This document shows positions 50,193-59,055 of a stretch of DNA of 64,000 nt, piece after piece. Each line of letters begins with the position of its first letter. Position 1 is the first letter of the stretch. Origin of the DNA: Pyxidicoccus sp. MSG2 (GTDB taxonomy: Bacteria > Myxococcota > Myxococcia > Myxococcales > Myxococcaceae). The notes below the pieces were generated by a model. That model had not been told where the DNA came from, searched no databases, and saw only the letters and a list, made by a program, of their open reading frames with translations. The stretch spans positions 10,998,001-11,062,000 of the forward strand of contig NZ_JAPNKC010000001.1 of NCBI RefSeq assembly GCF_026626705.1, read 5' to 3'. The position numbers were made by a program, and so were the translations under genes.

Positions 50193-50719
50193 CGGGAGAC
50201 CTGCCAGCATTCGCCTCCTACCCGCCGCGGCCGGGCGCTCCTTGCCCGTGTCGCGACGAGGATGCGAGGCTGAGCGCCGTGTCCGGGAACGGTTCGAAGC
50301 GGGACGAGGACGACGCGCTCGAGCGCGCCGAGTTCGAACGCGCCGAGGAGGAGTTCGAACGCTCGCTGCGAATCAAGCCGTCGAAGCTGGTGACGCCTTC
50401 GGAGCCAGCACCCGTGATGAGCAAGATCATCTTTCACGGGTATCCGCTCATCTGGCTGGGTGAGGACGCGTTCGTCTTCGTCCACTTCCTCGTGGGCGAG
50501 CGAAGGCTCGACAAGCCGCTCGACGTGACGTGGACTTCTCTCGACCCGAGCGTCCTCTCGATTCGGGAGGCAGAGCGCCAGGGACAATCCGTGATGGCGC
50601 GTCTCGTCGGCGCGTCCCCCGGAATCACCAGGCTCGTCGCGACGACGCAAGAAGGGCACCGCGAGGAGCTGGAAATCCGCGTCGTCGATCGCGACAGCGT
50701 CGAAATCCAGTGGTTCTGA
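50189..50719 (+). CDS. Hypothetical protein with Ig-like C-terminal domain
   Basis: A 176-residue protein. An N-terminal CPC dipeptide motif (GAPCPCRDEDA), a charged helix (DALERAEFERAEEEFERSL) and a C-terminal segment LDVTWTSLDPSVLSIREAE, then GASPGITRLVATTQEGHREELEIRVVD, that reads like a bacterial Ig-like (BID_2) fold. It starts at TTG 50189, which overlaps the previous stop; a GTG at 50279 is a possible alternative. No signal peptide. Third gene of the coupled set; it ends 45 bases before the convergent di-haem gene. Confidence 0.6.
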   Translation: MTGDLPAFASYPPRPGAPCPCRDEDARLSAVSGNGSKRDEDDALERAEFERAEEEFERSLRIKPSKLVTPSEPAPVMSKIIFHGYPLIWLGEDAFVFVHFLVGERRLDKPLDVTWTSLDPSVLSIREAERQGQSVMARLVGASPGITRLVATTQEGHREELEIRVVDRDSVEIQWF

Positions 50720-50764
50720 GATCGAGAGCAATGGGGCGGAGGCGCCGGTGCACGTTCTGGCGCG

Positions 50765-52684
50765 TCAGAGGCTGTCGAGGAAGGCGAGCAGCGCCAGGCG
50801 GTCTTCTTGCGGCAGTGCCACCACCGCGTCCCGCGCCGCCTGCGCTTCCCCGCCGTGCCACAGCACCGCCTCGAGCACCGAGCCGGCCCGCCCATCGTGC
50901 AGCAGGTTGACGGCGCCAGACACCTGCGCGGTGAAGCCCAGGCCCCACAGTGGAGCCGTGCGCCATTCACTCGCCTCGGGCAGGCCGGAGTCGTCCGCCA
51001 GCCCCGCGCCCATGTCGTGAAGCAACAGGTCGGTGTAGGGGCGCACCGTCTGTGCGCGGAGCTCCTCGAACGGGTGGCGCCCACCCGTCGTCAGCTCGCG
51101 CAGGTGACAGGCGCCACAACCCACCGCGGCGAACACCTCGGTGCCGCGACGGACCTGCTCCAGCGAGGTCACGCGCTGCGGCATGACCCCGAGCAGCCGC
51201 AGATAGGTGACGAGGCGAGACCGGTCTTCGCCGCCGAGCGCGCCCTCCGTCACCCCCACTCCGAGGTGGGCCTCGAGCTCGGCGTCGACCTGCGCGGAGA
51301 CCGACGGGTGCTCGGCCTTCCAGCCAAAGCGGCCGAGCCGCGGTTCTTCACCCGGCGCGCCTCTGCTCAGCGCAGGGCGGCCCGAGATGCCGTCCCCGTC
51401 GCAGTCGGTCTCGTCGGCGGCCGCCAGGATGGTCGATTCGTCGATCGCCTCGAGCAGCCCCAGGCCGACCAGCGCCGGCGCCAGCCGCGCCGACGCGCGC
51501 AGCGGCCGGCCGGCGTCGAACACCGGCCGGTGCAGCACCACCACCTCGCCGTCGCTGAGCGTCACCGACTGCGGCTCGATGCGCGAAAGCGCCACCGGGG
51601 CCTCCTGGGGCTGAAGCTGGTCGCCGAATTCCGGCTCGCCGGTCAGCCTGAGCACCAGCGATTGCACCTGCGCTCCCACCGGCGGCAACACGCCGCGGCC
51701 GTTGAAGGCATGGCAGGCAATGCAGCTCCTGGCGTTGAACAGCGGCCCCTGCACGCCCTGCAACGGTAGGGGCGGGTTGCCCGCCTCGACGTGGGCGCCC
51801 GTGTCGAGCTCGGTGTAGAAGAGCCGGCGGCCCTCGAGAAACCCTTGAGGGTGTGGCCACTGGATGTTGAGCGCAAACTGCGAGAGCGCGTACTTCGGCT
51901 CGACCGGGGTGCCATCGGCGAGGGCGACGAAGGGCACGGTGGTGCCTCCGCCGAGGCGGGCGTCGGGAGGAGGCCCCAACATGCCGGCGGAGTCGAAGGT
52001 CTCTGGCGTGAGGCCGCCGAGGCCGACCTGGTAGCGGAAGGTGTCGGAGAAATAGGCCGACCCGCCGGCAATGGGGGCGGGGTCCATGGGATCGGCGCCA
52101 GCCAGGTAGATGCCGAGCTCGAAGTCGAGGATGTCACCCGCGCGGAGCGGCCGACCTTCGCGGGGGTTGTCGGTCACCGTCTGCTCGAGCTGGCGCGGCG
52201 ACACCGGACGCATCTGCTGGTTGACGTGAAAGGTGTAGCCCCCGTTCTGGTTTCCCTCGAGGCCGTACATCTTCCAGCTGCGGAAGTTGGTGACCGGGCC
52301 GTACGTCGAGACGTCGGCGTTGGGGTAGTACGTGATCTTGATTTCGGAACGGCCGGCCGCGACCGCGTCTTCGACCACGAGCCGGTAGCTCCGGTTCTCG
52401 AACGAGCGCGTGTCGAAGGAACCGAAGCGCTCCTCGCGCTCATGACGGCCGCGCACCCGCCCGGCGACCTCGGTGACGAGGACGCCGTCCTCCCGGCGGC
52501 TGATGATGGGGCCGGTCTCGGCGGGGCCTTCGGCGAACAGCGGCGTCACGCCGGGGAGCGACGCCTGCCGGCACTGCTGCGGGTTGGGACCGAGCACCAT
52601 CCCAGAGCCGCCACCGAACTTGAACGGTTCGCACCCCGCGAGCACCAGCGCCAGCACCAGCATGTTGGGCGACCATCCGCGCAT
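50765..52684 (-). CDS. Di-haem oxidoreductase family lipoprotein (DHOR-like)
   Basis: A 639-residue lipoprotein (lipobox LVLAGC, Cys18) with two c-type haem motifs: C321-I-A-C-H325 (NARSCIACHAFNGRG) and C523-G-A-C-H527 (AAVGCGACHLRELTTGG). The spacing and the motif FGWKAEHPSVSAQVDAEL with later EVFAAVGCGACH and LLLHDMGAGLADD are those of DHOR-type (putative di-haem peroxidase) proteins. The family is thought to reduce peroxide or similar; not shown here. It is the last gene of a leftward sigma factor operon, starting 13 bases beyond the previous stop. The frame is open to 52831, but the signal begins at ATG 52684. Confidence 0.85.
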   Translation of the reverse strand: MRGWSPNMLVLALVLAGCEPFKFGGGSGMVLGPNPQQCRQASLPGVTPLFAEGPAETGPIISRREDGVLVTEVAGRVRGRHEREERFGSFDTRSFENRSYRLVVEDAVAAGRSEIKITYYPNADVSTYGPVTNFRSWKMYGLEGNQNGGYTFHVNQQMRPVSPRQLEQTVTDNPREGRPLRAGDILDFELGIYLAGADPMDPAPIAGGSAYFSDTFRYQVGLGGLTPETFDSAGMLGPPPDARLGGGTTVPFVALADGTPVEPKYALSQFALNIQWPHPQGFLEGRRLFYTELDTGAHVEAGNPPLPLQGVQGPLFNARSCIACHAFNGRGVLPPVGAQVQSLVLRLTGEPEFGDQLQPQEAPVALSRIEPQSVTLSDGEVVVLHRPVFDAGRPLRASARLAPALVGLGLLEAIDESTILAAADETDCDGDGISGRPALSRGAPGEEPRLGRFGWKAEHPSVSAQVDAELEAHLGVGVTEGALGGEDRSRLVTYLRLLGVMPQRVTSLEQVRRGTEVFAAVGCGACHLRELTTGGRHPFEELRAQTVRPYTDLLLHDMGAGLADDSGLPEASEWRTAPLWGLGFTAQVSGAVNLLHDGRAGSVLEAVLWHGGEAQAARDAVVALPQEDRLALLAFLDSL

Positions 52685-52697
52685 CGGCGTCGTCAGT

Positions 52698-53645
52698 CTA
52701 CCACCCGCGCACGCCGCCCGAGAACCAGAGCGCGCCGAAGGCGCCGCCAACGCGAACGGGCGACTCGCCCACCACGGTGCCCTCGAGGCGCGGGGCCCAG
52801 ACGACTCCATCGAGGCCCATCCCGAGCGCAAGCCACCCCCGCGGACGCCACTCGCCGCTCACCCCCACCTGGGGCCCCCAGAGCACGCCCTGCGTGACAG
52901 CCCCCACATGCCCTTCCGCCGGCAGGCCCTTGAGCACCCCGAGTCCGCCGCGCAGCCCGACGCCGCCCCGAACCATCCACCGCGCCCGCTCGGCCCGCGC
53001 GTCGAAGGTGATGCCCCCATCGACCAGCGTCGCCAACACCGAGCCCGAGGCCCGCTGTGCTCCTCCCCGCAGCGCCGCCACGTCGAGGCGCATGCCCACC
53101 CAGCTCCCAAGCCGCACGTCGGCCGCGAGCCCCCCGCCAAGCAGCGGCACTGTCCCCGAGCGGCCGACGCCGAACAGGCCGAACTGCACCCGGCCCGGCT
53201 CGGCGATGGGAGCGGGCGGGGCCTGTGGGGGAGGGGGAGGCGAGGCCTGTGGGGGAGGCGGGGCCTGTGGAGGCGGCAGGGCCTCGACCGGCGGGTGGGG
53301 CGGCTCGGCTGGGGGCGAAGACCACAGCCGCGCGACGGCTTCGGCCACCAACAACGCGACCGTCCGGGGAACGGCCAACGTGCTGACGTCGGAGATGTCG
53401 ACCTCGAACTGCTCGGGCTTTCGGCTCAACACCTCGAGCGCCACCCTGTAGCGCGGTGCCGTGCAGTCGACGGTCACCATCGTGTCACTCTCGCTGGACG
53501 CCGCGTTGACGGGCACCTTGAGCTCGACCGCCAGCAGCCGACGCAGCTCAGGTTCGACGCCAGGTGGGCAACCGGTGACACTCATCGCCACCTGCCCCGA
53601 GCCAGACGTCGAGACAGCGGCCACCATCCACAGCACAGCGAACAT
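52698..53645 (-). CDS. Proline-rich exported protein, possible outer-membrane barrel
   Basis: A 315-residue protein with a short N-terminal hydrophobic signal, a Pro-rich linker (about residues 110-145: APPPPQASPPPPPQAPPAP) and a C-terminal 165 residues of Gly-rich, alternating hydrophobic pattern (GRVQFGLFGVGRSGTVPLLG, DVRLGSWVGMRLDVAAL, WMVRGGVGLRGGLGVL, ALGMGLDGVVWAPRLEG) suggestive of beta strands of an outer-membrane barrel. In myxobacteria such genes often lie behind sigma factor/FecR pairs. The ATG at 53645 is chosen over TTG 53648. Function is unknown. Confidence 0.65.
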   Translation of the reverse strand: MFAVLWMVAAVSTSGSGQVAMSVTGCPPGVEPELRRLLAVELKVPVNAASSESDTMVTVDCTAPRYRVALEVLSRKPEQFEVDISDVSTLAVPRTVALLVAEAVARLWSSPPAEPPHPPVEALPPPQAPPPPQASPPPPPQAPPAPIAEPGRVQFGLFGVGRSGTVPLLGGGLAADVRLGSWVGMRLDVAALRGGAQRASGSVLATLVDGGITFDARAERARWMVRGGVGLRGGLGVLKGLPAEGHVGAVTQGVLWGPQVGVSGEWRPRGWLALGMGLDGVVWAPRLEGTVVGESPVRVGGAFGALWFSGGVRGW

Positions 53646-53697
53646 CAAGCCAGGGCCCCCTGCGCGGCGTCGGGGTACCCGGACGGAAGAGGGGACA

Positions 53698-54834
53698 TCA
53701 CGGTGCTCCGAGCCTCCCCCACTGTCTCACGGCGTCGATCCGCCCCGACTGCGGAAACTCGTCGACGAAGCGCTCGGCGGTGCCGCGGGCGGCCGCGGCG
53801 TCTCCCGCCCGGGCCTGGGCCTCGACGGCGCGGGCCAGCGCGTCGGGGGCGAGCGGGCTCTTCGGGGCCAGCGCGTGCGCCTCGAGAAACGCGTCGGCCG
53901 CCTCTCGCGGGTTGCCCAGATCGTCGAGCAGCACCCGGCCGAGGGTAAAGGCGGCGAGCGACGCGCGTGGGTCACCGCGAAAACGCGACAGCACCCGGCG
54001 GAGCGGGGCGAGCGAAGCCTCGGGGTGGCCACTGAGACGGGCCACGTCGGCGGCGCGGAGCAGATCGCCGGGCTCGTCATCGGGAGCACCCTCGCGCTGC
54101 ATCGCCGACCATGCAGTCTGGAAATCGCCCTGCTCGGCGAGCGCTCGCCAGGTGGCCGGACGACGCACGCTCTTCCTGCCCGGGGGCCGCGGTGCCGGCG
54201 CCACGCTCGGCGCCAGGGGCGTCGCGGGCCCACCGCTGTCCTCGCTCGCCTCGGCCGTCACCCCGTCAGGCCCGGTGGGCGCGCCGGCAGCTTCAGGGGC
54301 GAGTGCCTCGGCGCGAAAGGTGCCTTGCTCGCCCGCCGCCAGCAGCGTCTCCCGAGCTCCGGTGCGCACCCGAACGCGGCCCTCGGTGACCACCACGCTC
54401 ACCTGCTCGTCACCGCGGGTGACCGAAAACGCGGTGCCGACCACCTCGACCTCCACCGCACCAGCCGACACCCGCACCAGTCGCCCGTGCTGCGGGGCGA
54501 CACGGAAGCGCATGGCGCCGCGCTCGAGCTCGAGCCACAAGAGTCCCGGCTCCGAGCGGAGGGTGCGCACCGGCGCGCCGATGGGCATCACCACCCGCGC
54601 GTCTTCACCGATCGCGACCTCGGGAACGCCGGGCCCGCGCAGCGTCGACGGTACGAAGAGCCCGACCAGCAGGATCGCCGCGACGCCGAGCCCGGCCAGA
54701 GCCACCCGTCGGCGCACTGCCCGTTGGCGGTAGCGCCGACGCACCTCTGCTTCGAACAGGGTCGCCTCGTGGGTCGAGTACTGCGGATCGAGCGAGCGCG
54801 CCGCCTCAGCCCAACGCTGGTGCAGTTCAGTCAC
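53698..54834 (-). CDS. FecR-domain protein with TPR-like C-terminus (anti-sigma candidate)
   Basis: A 378-residue bitopic membrane protein. Residues 1-45 are a cytoplasmic helical head (ELHQRWAEAARSLDPQYSTHEATLFEAEVRRRYRQR), followed by a TM helix (VALAGLGVAAILLVGLFVP) and a FecR-like beta domain (APVRTLRSEPGLLWLELERGAMRFRV...VVVTEGRVRVRTGARETLLAAGEQ). The C-terminal third is TPR-like (SGHPEASLAPLRRVLSRFRGDPRASLAAFTLG; PREAADAFLEAHALAP). The GTG at 54834 overlaps the sigma factor stop by eight bases, so it is its natural partner, most likely an anti-sigma factor. Confidence 0.82.
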   Translation of the reverse strand: MTELHQRWAEAARSLDPQYSTHEATLFEAEVRRRYRQRAVRRRVALAGLGVAAILLVGLFVPSTLRGPGVPEVAIGEDARVVMPIGAPVRTLRSEPGLLWLELERGAMRFRVAPQHGRLVRVSAGAVEVEVVGTAFSVTRGDEQVSVVVTEGRVRVRTGARETLLAAGEQGTFRAEALAPEAAGAPTGPDGVTAEASEDSGGPATPLAPSVAPAPRPPGRKSVRRPATWRALAEQGDFQTAWSAMQREGAPDDEPGDLLRAADVARLSGHPEASLAPLRRVLSRFRGDPRASLAAFTLGRVLLDDLGNPREAADAFLEAHALAPKSPLAPDALARAVEAQARAGDAAAARGTAERFVDEFPQSGRIDAVRQWGRLGAP

Positions 54835-55372
54835 GGTGCGCCTCCGCCATCGCCGCGTCCACCGCGGCGATGCGTCGTTTGGCAGTCGAGAGCGAGCAGC
54901 CCAAGAGCTCGGCGACGCGCTCGAGCCGCTCACCCTCGAGATAGCGCAGGCTCCACGCCACCTGCTCGTCCGCCGACCTGCCGTCGAGCACCCGGTACAC
55001 GTCGCTCAACAGCGCCCGGTGCTCGCCGTTGGCGCGGGGCGTGGAGAGCAGGGTGGGGTGCCAGCGCTCCCACAGGCCGAAAGCGCGCTGCAGCCTCCGC
55101 CTTCGCAGCCGCCTCAGCGTCAGCCGCACCGCGGTCGACACAAGGTAGGGCTTGACCCGCAGGGGGTTTTCGAGCCGCTTGAGGCCATCGAGGGCACGCA
55201 CGAAGGTGTCCTGCACGATGTCGTCGACCTCGTCGTCACGCCCCAACATGCGCTTCACCACCCCCGCGATGTAGGGGCGGTACGCCCGAACCACGGCGGT
55301 GAAGTCGGCCGGGTCGACCTCCGGCTCGGTGGCGTCCTGGTGCAATGGAATGAGTCGCCCGGGTACGGACAT
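54827..55372 (-). CDS. ECF-type RNA polymerase sigma factor
   Basis: A 181-residue sigma factor with region 2 (VRAYRPYIAGVVKRMLGRDDEVDDIVQDTFVRAL, -10 binding) and region 4 (LRYLEGERLERVAELLGCSLSTAKRRI, -35 binding HTH). Region 3 is absent, as expected of the ECF class. It overlaps the FecR-like gene and heads a four-gene leftward operon ending in the di-haem oxidoreductase. The upstream 421 bases hold its promoter; I cannot identify an ECF motif with confidence. Confidence 0.9.
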   Translation of the reverse strand: MSVPGRLIPLHQDATEPEVDPADFTAVVRAYRPYIAGVVKRMLGRDDEVDDIVQDTFVRALDGLKRLENPLRVKPYLVSTAVRLTLRRLRRRRLQRAFGLWERWHPTLLSTPRANGEHRALLSDVYRVLDGRSADEQVAWSLRYLEGERLERVAELLGCSLSTAKRRIAAVDAAMAEAHRD

Positions 55373-55793
55373 GACCCTCTAGAGACACTACCGCTCAAAA
55401 CGGGTCACGCCAACGTCGAGCGGATGCCCGGGGGTGTTGCCGCACGGACACGCACCTCATGACACATACCGGGAGTAACGCCGCGCATCACCGCCAGCGT
55501 GAACCCGGGTCTGGGCCTCATCGGCGTTGAGGACGGGGGCGAGTGCTTCCTTCACCTACACCACGTGCCGCCTGCCTCCACACCTCGAGCACGCGAACAC
55601 GTCTTGTCGATTTCGTTGAGCCGAATACAGCCGCACGAGTCTCTACATACGTGATGACAGAGTTCCACCTTCGGTCGAACAACGCGGGTTTCATGTTTCA
55701 TCTCGTGCCGCGTGCGCGATCCCGTTCCTTATTGGCCCGAGGGTCTTCCCGCGAGTCTGGCTTTGCAACTCGGCGTCTCTGAAAGGAGCGACC
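55373..55793. other. Divergent intergenic region
   Basis: 421 bases between the leftward sigma factor and rightward DUF1592 gene. It is less GC-rich than the neighbours from about 55600 to 55700. No repeat, RNA or intact gene is seen; a small frame at 55543-55782 has non-coding composition. Promoters of both genes must lie here. Confidence 0.5.
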
Positions 55794-57350
55794 ATGCGTC
55801 TCGGCCTGGCCTTCAAACGTGTTGGAGTCTGTGTTTTTCTCGGGCTCTCGGCATGTGAGGGCTCTTCCTTTGTTTCTCTGTCGAACCGAGGTGAGGGCGA
55901 GACGATGTCGGCGCACCTGCTGACAGCGTCGGAATACAACGCAACGGTTCAGGACCTGCTCGGAGTCACGTCTCGGCCGGCCGACTACTTCCCCGCGGTT
56001 TCGGCGTCCGAGTTCGATGCGAACGTGGGCGTGCTCGCCTCCCTGTCGGAGGTTCAAAGTGAAGCGGTCTTCAACGCCGCCCGCGACGTGGTGGCCAAGG
56101 CCTTCGAGTCGCCCGAGCTTGCCGCGCGCCTGGTCACCTGCACTCCCACCAGTGACGCGGATGATGAATGTCCGAAGTCCCTCGTGAAGAAGCTGGGTCG
56201 CCTCGCATTTCGCCACTCCCTCGACGCCGAAGAGGTGGACGCGTACCTGGCGACCTACCACAAGGCGAGGCAGTCGCTGGAGATGGGCCACGTGGACGCG
56301 GTCGCGCACGTACTCCGGGTGATGCTCAGCAGTCCGTCATTCTTCCTTCGCATCGAGCGTCCCGGACAGGGGAAGAGCGCATTCGAGTCCGCGGCGCTGG
56401 CGAGCCGCCTCTCCTACCTGCTCTGGGGCTCCATGCCCGACGATGAGCTGCTCGACAGCGCCGAGAGCGGCAAGCTCGACGACGATGCGGCGCTGATCGC
56501 CATGACGGACAAGATGCTCGAGGATCCTCGACGTCAGCGCTTCGTCTCCCAATTCCTCGGCCAGTGGCTCGGCACCGTGCGTCTCTCGAGCCACAACGTC
56601 GACACCAGCCGCTTCCCCCAATGGACGCCGGCGGTGGCAAAGGGGGTCGAGGCGCAGGCCAACGACTTCCTGTCTGGCTTCGTGAGCGGGACCACTCCCT
56701 GGAGAGAGGTGTTCCTGGCCCCGCATCCGGCGAACACAGCGCTCCAGCCGCTGCTCGCCGCTGACCCGACGACCCTGCAGCGTCGCGGCTTCCTGATGTT
56801 GCCGGCCTTCCTGACGCTCAGCTCCCACAGCGATCGCACCTCGCCCACCGCCCGTGCCAAGGGCGTCATCACGTCGCTCTTCTGCACCGACATGACGCCT
56901 CCGCCAGGAGTCATCACCGAGCTTCCGCCGCAGGATGGCCCGACGCCCAGAACCGTCCGTGAGCGACTCGAGGCGCACCGGCGCAATCCGTCCTGCGCGG
57001 GCTGCCACAACATGCTCGATCCGCTCGGACTCAGCCTCGAGAACTTCGATGCAGTGGGCCGCTACCGCACCCAGGACGAGGGGCAGCCCATCGACGCGAG
57101 CGGCGTCTACGAGGGCACACCCTTCACCGACCTGTCGGGGCTGCTGCCGCTGCTTGCGGAGGATTCGCGACTCGGCGATTGCGCGCCTCGGAAGCTGTAC
57201 AGCTTCGCCATGCGCCGCAGCCTGGTGCCGGAGGACGAGCCTCAGGTCGCCAGGCTGGCATCCACGTGGAAGGCAGGAACGCTCCGCGAACTCCTTCACC
57301 AGGTCGTGGTTTCGCCCGCCTTCCGTGGGCACGCCGAGGAGGCTCCATGA
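55794..57350 (+). CDS. DUF1592/DUF1588/DUF1585 exported protein with CxxCH
   Basis: A 518-residue lipoprotein (LGLSAC, Cys21) of the planctomycete/myxobacterial DUF1587-1592-1588-1585 family: LLTASEYNATVQDLLG (DUF1587), FRHSLDAEEVDAYLATYHKA (DUF1595), SRLSYLLWGSMPDDELL (DUF1592), RRGFLMLPAFLTLSSHSDRTSPTARAKGV (DUF1588) and LGDCAPRKLYSFAMRRSLVPEDE (DUF1585). A c-type haem motif C401-A-G-C-H405 lies in PSCAGCHNMLDPLGLSLENFD. The ATG has AAAGGAG upstream. It precedes a DUF1552 gene with ATGA overlap, the standard pairing; the role of the pair is not known. Confidence 0.9.
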   Translation: MRLGLAFKRVGVCVFLGLSACEGSSFVSLSNRGEGETMSAHLLTASEYNATVQDLLGVTSRPADYFPAVSASEFDANVGVLASLSEVQSEAVFNAARDVVAKAFESPELAARLVTCTPTSDADDECPKSLVKKLGRLAFRHSLDAEEVDAYLATYHKARQSLEMGHVDAVAHVLRVMLSSPSFFLRIERPGQGKSAFESAALASRLSYLLWGSMPDDELLDSAESGKLDDDAALIAMTDKMLEDPRRQRFVSQFLGQWLGTVRLSSHNVDTSRFPQWTPAVAKGVEAQANDFLSGFVSGTTPWREVFLAPHPANTALQPLLAADPTTLQRRGFLMLPAFLTLSSHSDRTSPTARAKGVITSLFCTDMTPPPGVITELPPQDGPTPRTVRERLEAHRRNPSCAGCHNMLDPLGLSLENFDAVGRYRTQDEGQPIDASGVYEGTPFTDLSGLLPLLAEDSRLGDCAPRKLYSFAMRRSLVPEDEPQVARLASTWKAGTLRELLHQVVVSPAFRGHAEEAP

Positions 57351-58861
57351 AGACCCCATTGTCGCGCCGAACCGTGCTGCGTGGAGCAGGCGTCGCGCTG
57401 TTCCTTCCCTGGTTGGAGGCCCTCGCGCCTCGCGCCGCCCGCGCCGCGGCCGGGAGCATCCCTCGCCGTTTGTTGATCTGCGCCTTCCCCAACGGCGCTC
57501 CGCACGATTGGTGGAGCACGGCGCCCGCGTTTGGAACGTCGGTCTCGGGTGACGCGTTCCAACTGCCCAACGTGCTCACGCCCTTCCAGCCCATCAAGCA
57601 CAAGTTGATGATGGTGAGCCGACTGGGCAACTACACGTGGAGCAACGACGGCGACAAGCCAACCCCGAGCGTCGAGCCGTCGCATGCGCGTTGCATGTCG
57701 GCCGTCACCACCTGCATCGACGCCGATGAGGCCGCGCGCAAGGCGAAACTCCCCCTCGACTCCGCGGTGCGAAGCACCACCTCGGTGGATCAGCTCATCG
57801 CGCAGACCCTGCAGGGCCAGACCGGCCTCAACTCGATGCAGACCGGGCTGGGCGTCAAGCCTGGCTTCTTCGACTACCGCAGCTACGCCTACAACCAGGT
57901 GCTGTCGTGGAAGTCGCCGACCGAGCCGCTCAAGCGGAACGTCAATCCACGTGTCATTTTCGATGCGTTGGTCGGAAGCGGCAACGCGCAGACTCCGGCG
58001 GAGCTCGCCAGGCTCAAGGCGCGAGAGAAGAGCGTGCTGGACGCGGTCCGAGAGGACACGAACCGCATCAAGAGTCGCGTGAGCAGTCGCGATCAGCAGG
58101 TGCTGGACCAGTATCTGACGACCGTGCGGAGCCTCGAACTCGCCGCCGATCAGGTCTCGGCCACATGCCGTGCGCTGCCCACGCCCAACGCAGTGCCCGA
58201 GCCGCCCGGCCCGCAGCAGGGTCTGTCCCAGGGACAGGACGGGTACGACCATGAGCTCCACGCCAACGTGATGAACGATCTCATCACACTCGCCTTCGAG
58301 TGCGATCGCACGCGCGTGGTGACCCACCTGCTCGATGACGCGCGTTCCGAGTTCGAATATCGCAACATCCCCGCCTCGGACCGGACGCGCGTGGGGCTCG
58401 CGTACAATGCAGGAGCCAGCCTCCACTACCACGGCTGCCAGCACGGAGAGGGCGAGCTGGGCGATACGACGGAGAATGGCAAGTACAAGATCGTGAAGCC
58501 GAGCAACCGCGACTTCGCGGCCATCAACGCCTGGATGGGCCGCAAGGTGGCGGAGCTCGCTCTCAAGCTGGATGCCATCCCCGAAGGCGATGGCACCGTG
58601 CTCGACCACACCACGCTCGTTTTCCTCAGCGAGATGCGCACGCACGACCACGATGCGTTCGATCTGCCGATCCTGATCGCCGGTGGCAACGGTGTCCTGA
58701 AGCGGAACACGCACATCGCCTATGACTCGGTGGGCAACGACCGGCAGCTCCGCGATATGTGGTTCACCATCATGCGGCACGTCTTCGGCATGCCTGTGAC
58801 CTCGTTCGGAGAGGACGCCCGAGGCGTGGCGAACGCGGAGCTCACCGAGCTCCTCGCGTAA
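57347..58861 (+). CDS. Tat-exported DUF1552 family protein
   Basis: A 504-residue protein with a twin-arginine signal (SRRTVLRGAGVALFLPWLEALAPRAARA) and the DUF1552 fold: RRLLICAFPNGAPHDWW, DQLIAQTLQ, FDALVGSGN, VLDAVREDTNRIKSRVSSRDQQVLDQYLTTVRSLE, TLVFLSEMRTHDHDAFDLPILIAGG. The ATG overlaps the stop of the DUF1592 gene by four bases. The protein is folded before export, which suggests a cofactor or metal, but the family has no known reaction. Resembles in role the DUF1501 gene at 26571. Confidence 0.88.
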   Translation: MKTPLSRRTVLRGAGVALFLPWLEALAPRAARAAAGSIPRRLLICAFPNGAPHDWWSTAPAFGTSVSGDAFQLPNVLTPFQPIKHKLMMVSRLGNYTWSNDGDKPTPSVEPSHARCMSAVTTCIDADEAARKAKLPLDSAVRSTTSVDQLIAQTLQGQTGLNSMQTGLGVKPGFFDYRSYAYNQVLSWKSPTEPLKRNVNPRVIFDALVGSGNAQTPAELARLKAREKSVLDAVREDTNRIKSRVSSRDQQVLDQYLTTVRSLELAADQVSATCRALPTPNAVPEPPGPQQGLSQGQDGYDHELHANVMNDLITLAFECDRTRVVTHLLDDARSEFEYRNIPASDRTRVGLAYNAGASLHYHGCQHGEGELGDTTENGKYKIVKPSNRDFAAINAWMGRKVAELALKLDAIPEGDGTVLDHTTLVFLSEMRTHDHDAFDLPILIAGGNGVLKRNTHIAYDSVGNDRQLRDMWFTIMRHVFGMPVTSFGEDARGVANAELTELLA

Positions 58862-58962
58862 TCTCTCGCAGCTGTTCGCGTCGAGCGGCGCCTCAGCGAG
58901 CCCGACAACCCACCCGTCGTCATGCGCCAGGCTTGCGCGCGTGCCCACGGCATTGAAACGCA

Positions 58963-58980
58963 ATTGAGAGACTGCTCAAT
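58963..58980. promoter_or_regulatory. Inverted repeat upstream of YceI gene
   Basis: ATTGAG / CTCAAT with a six-base spacer, an AT-rich island about 75 bases before the YceI start; a possible operator. Confidence 0.25.
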
Positions 58981-58986
58981 GGCGCG

Positions 58987-59009
58987 GCGCCGCGAGTTGT
59001 GCGCGGCGC
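58987..59009 (+). terminator. GC-rich hairpin after DUF1552 gene
   Basis: 8-bp stem GCGCCGCG / CGCGGCGC with a seven-base loop, 126 bases after the DUF1552 stop. No T-run. Confidence 0.3.
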
Positions 59010-59055
59010 TGCCAGCGGCTGCTTGCAAACACCGTGATTGGCCGGGAAGGGACTG

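Noticed and set aside
55543..55782. 79-residue plus-strand frame in the intergenic region
   Set aside because: Third-position base use is not that of local genes, no ribosome-binding site, no family-like features.
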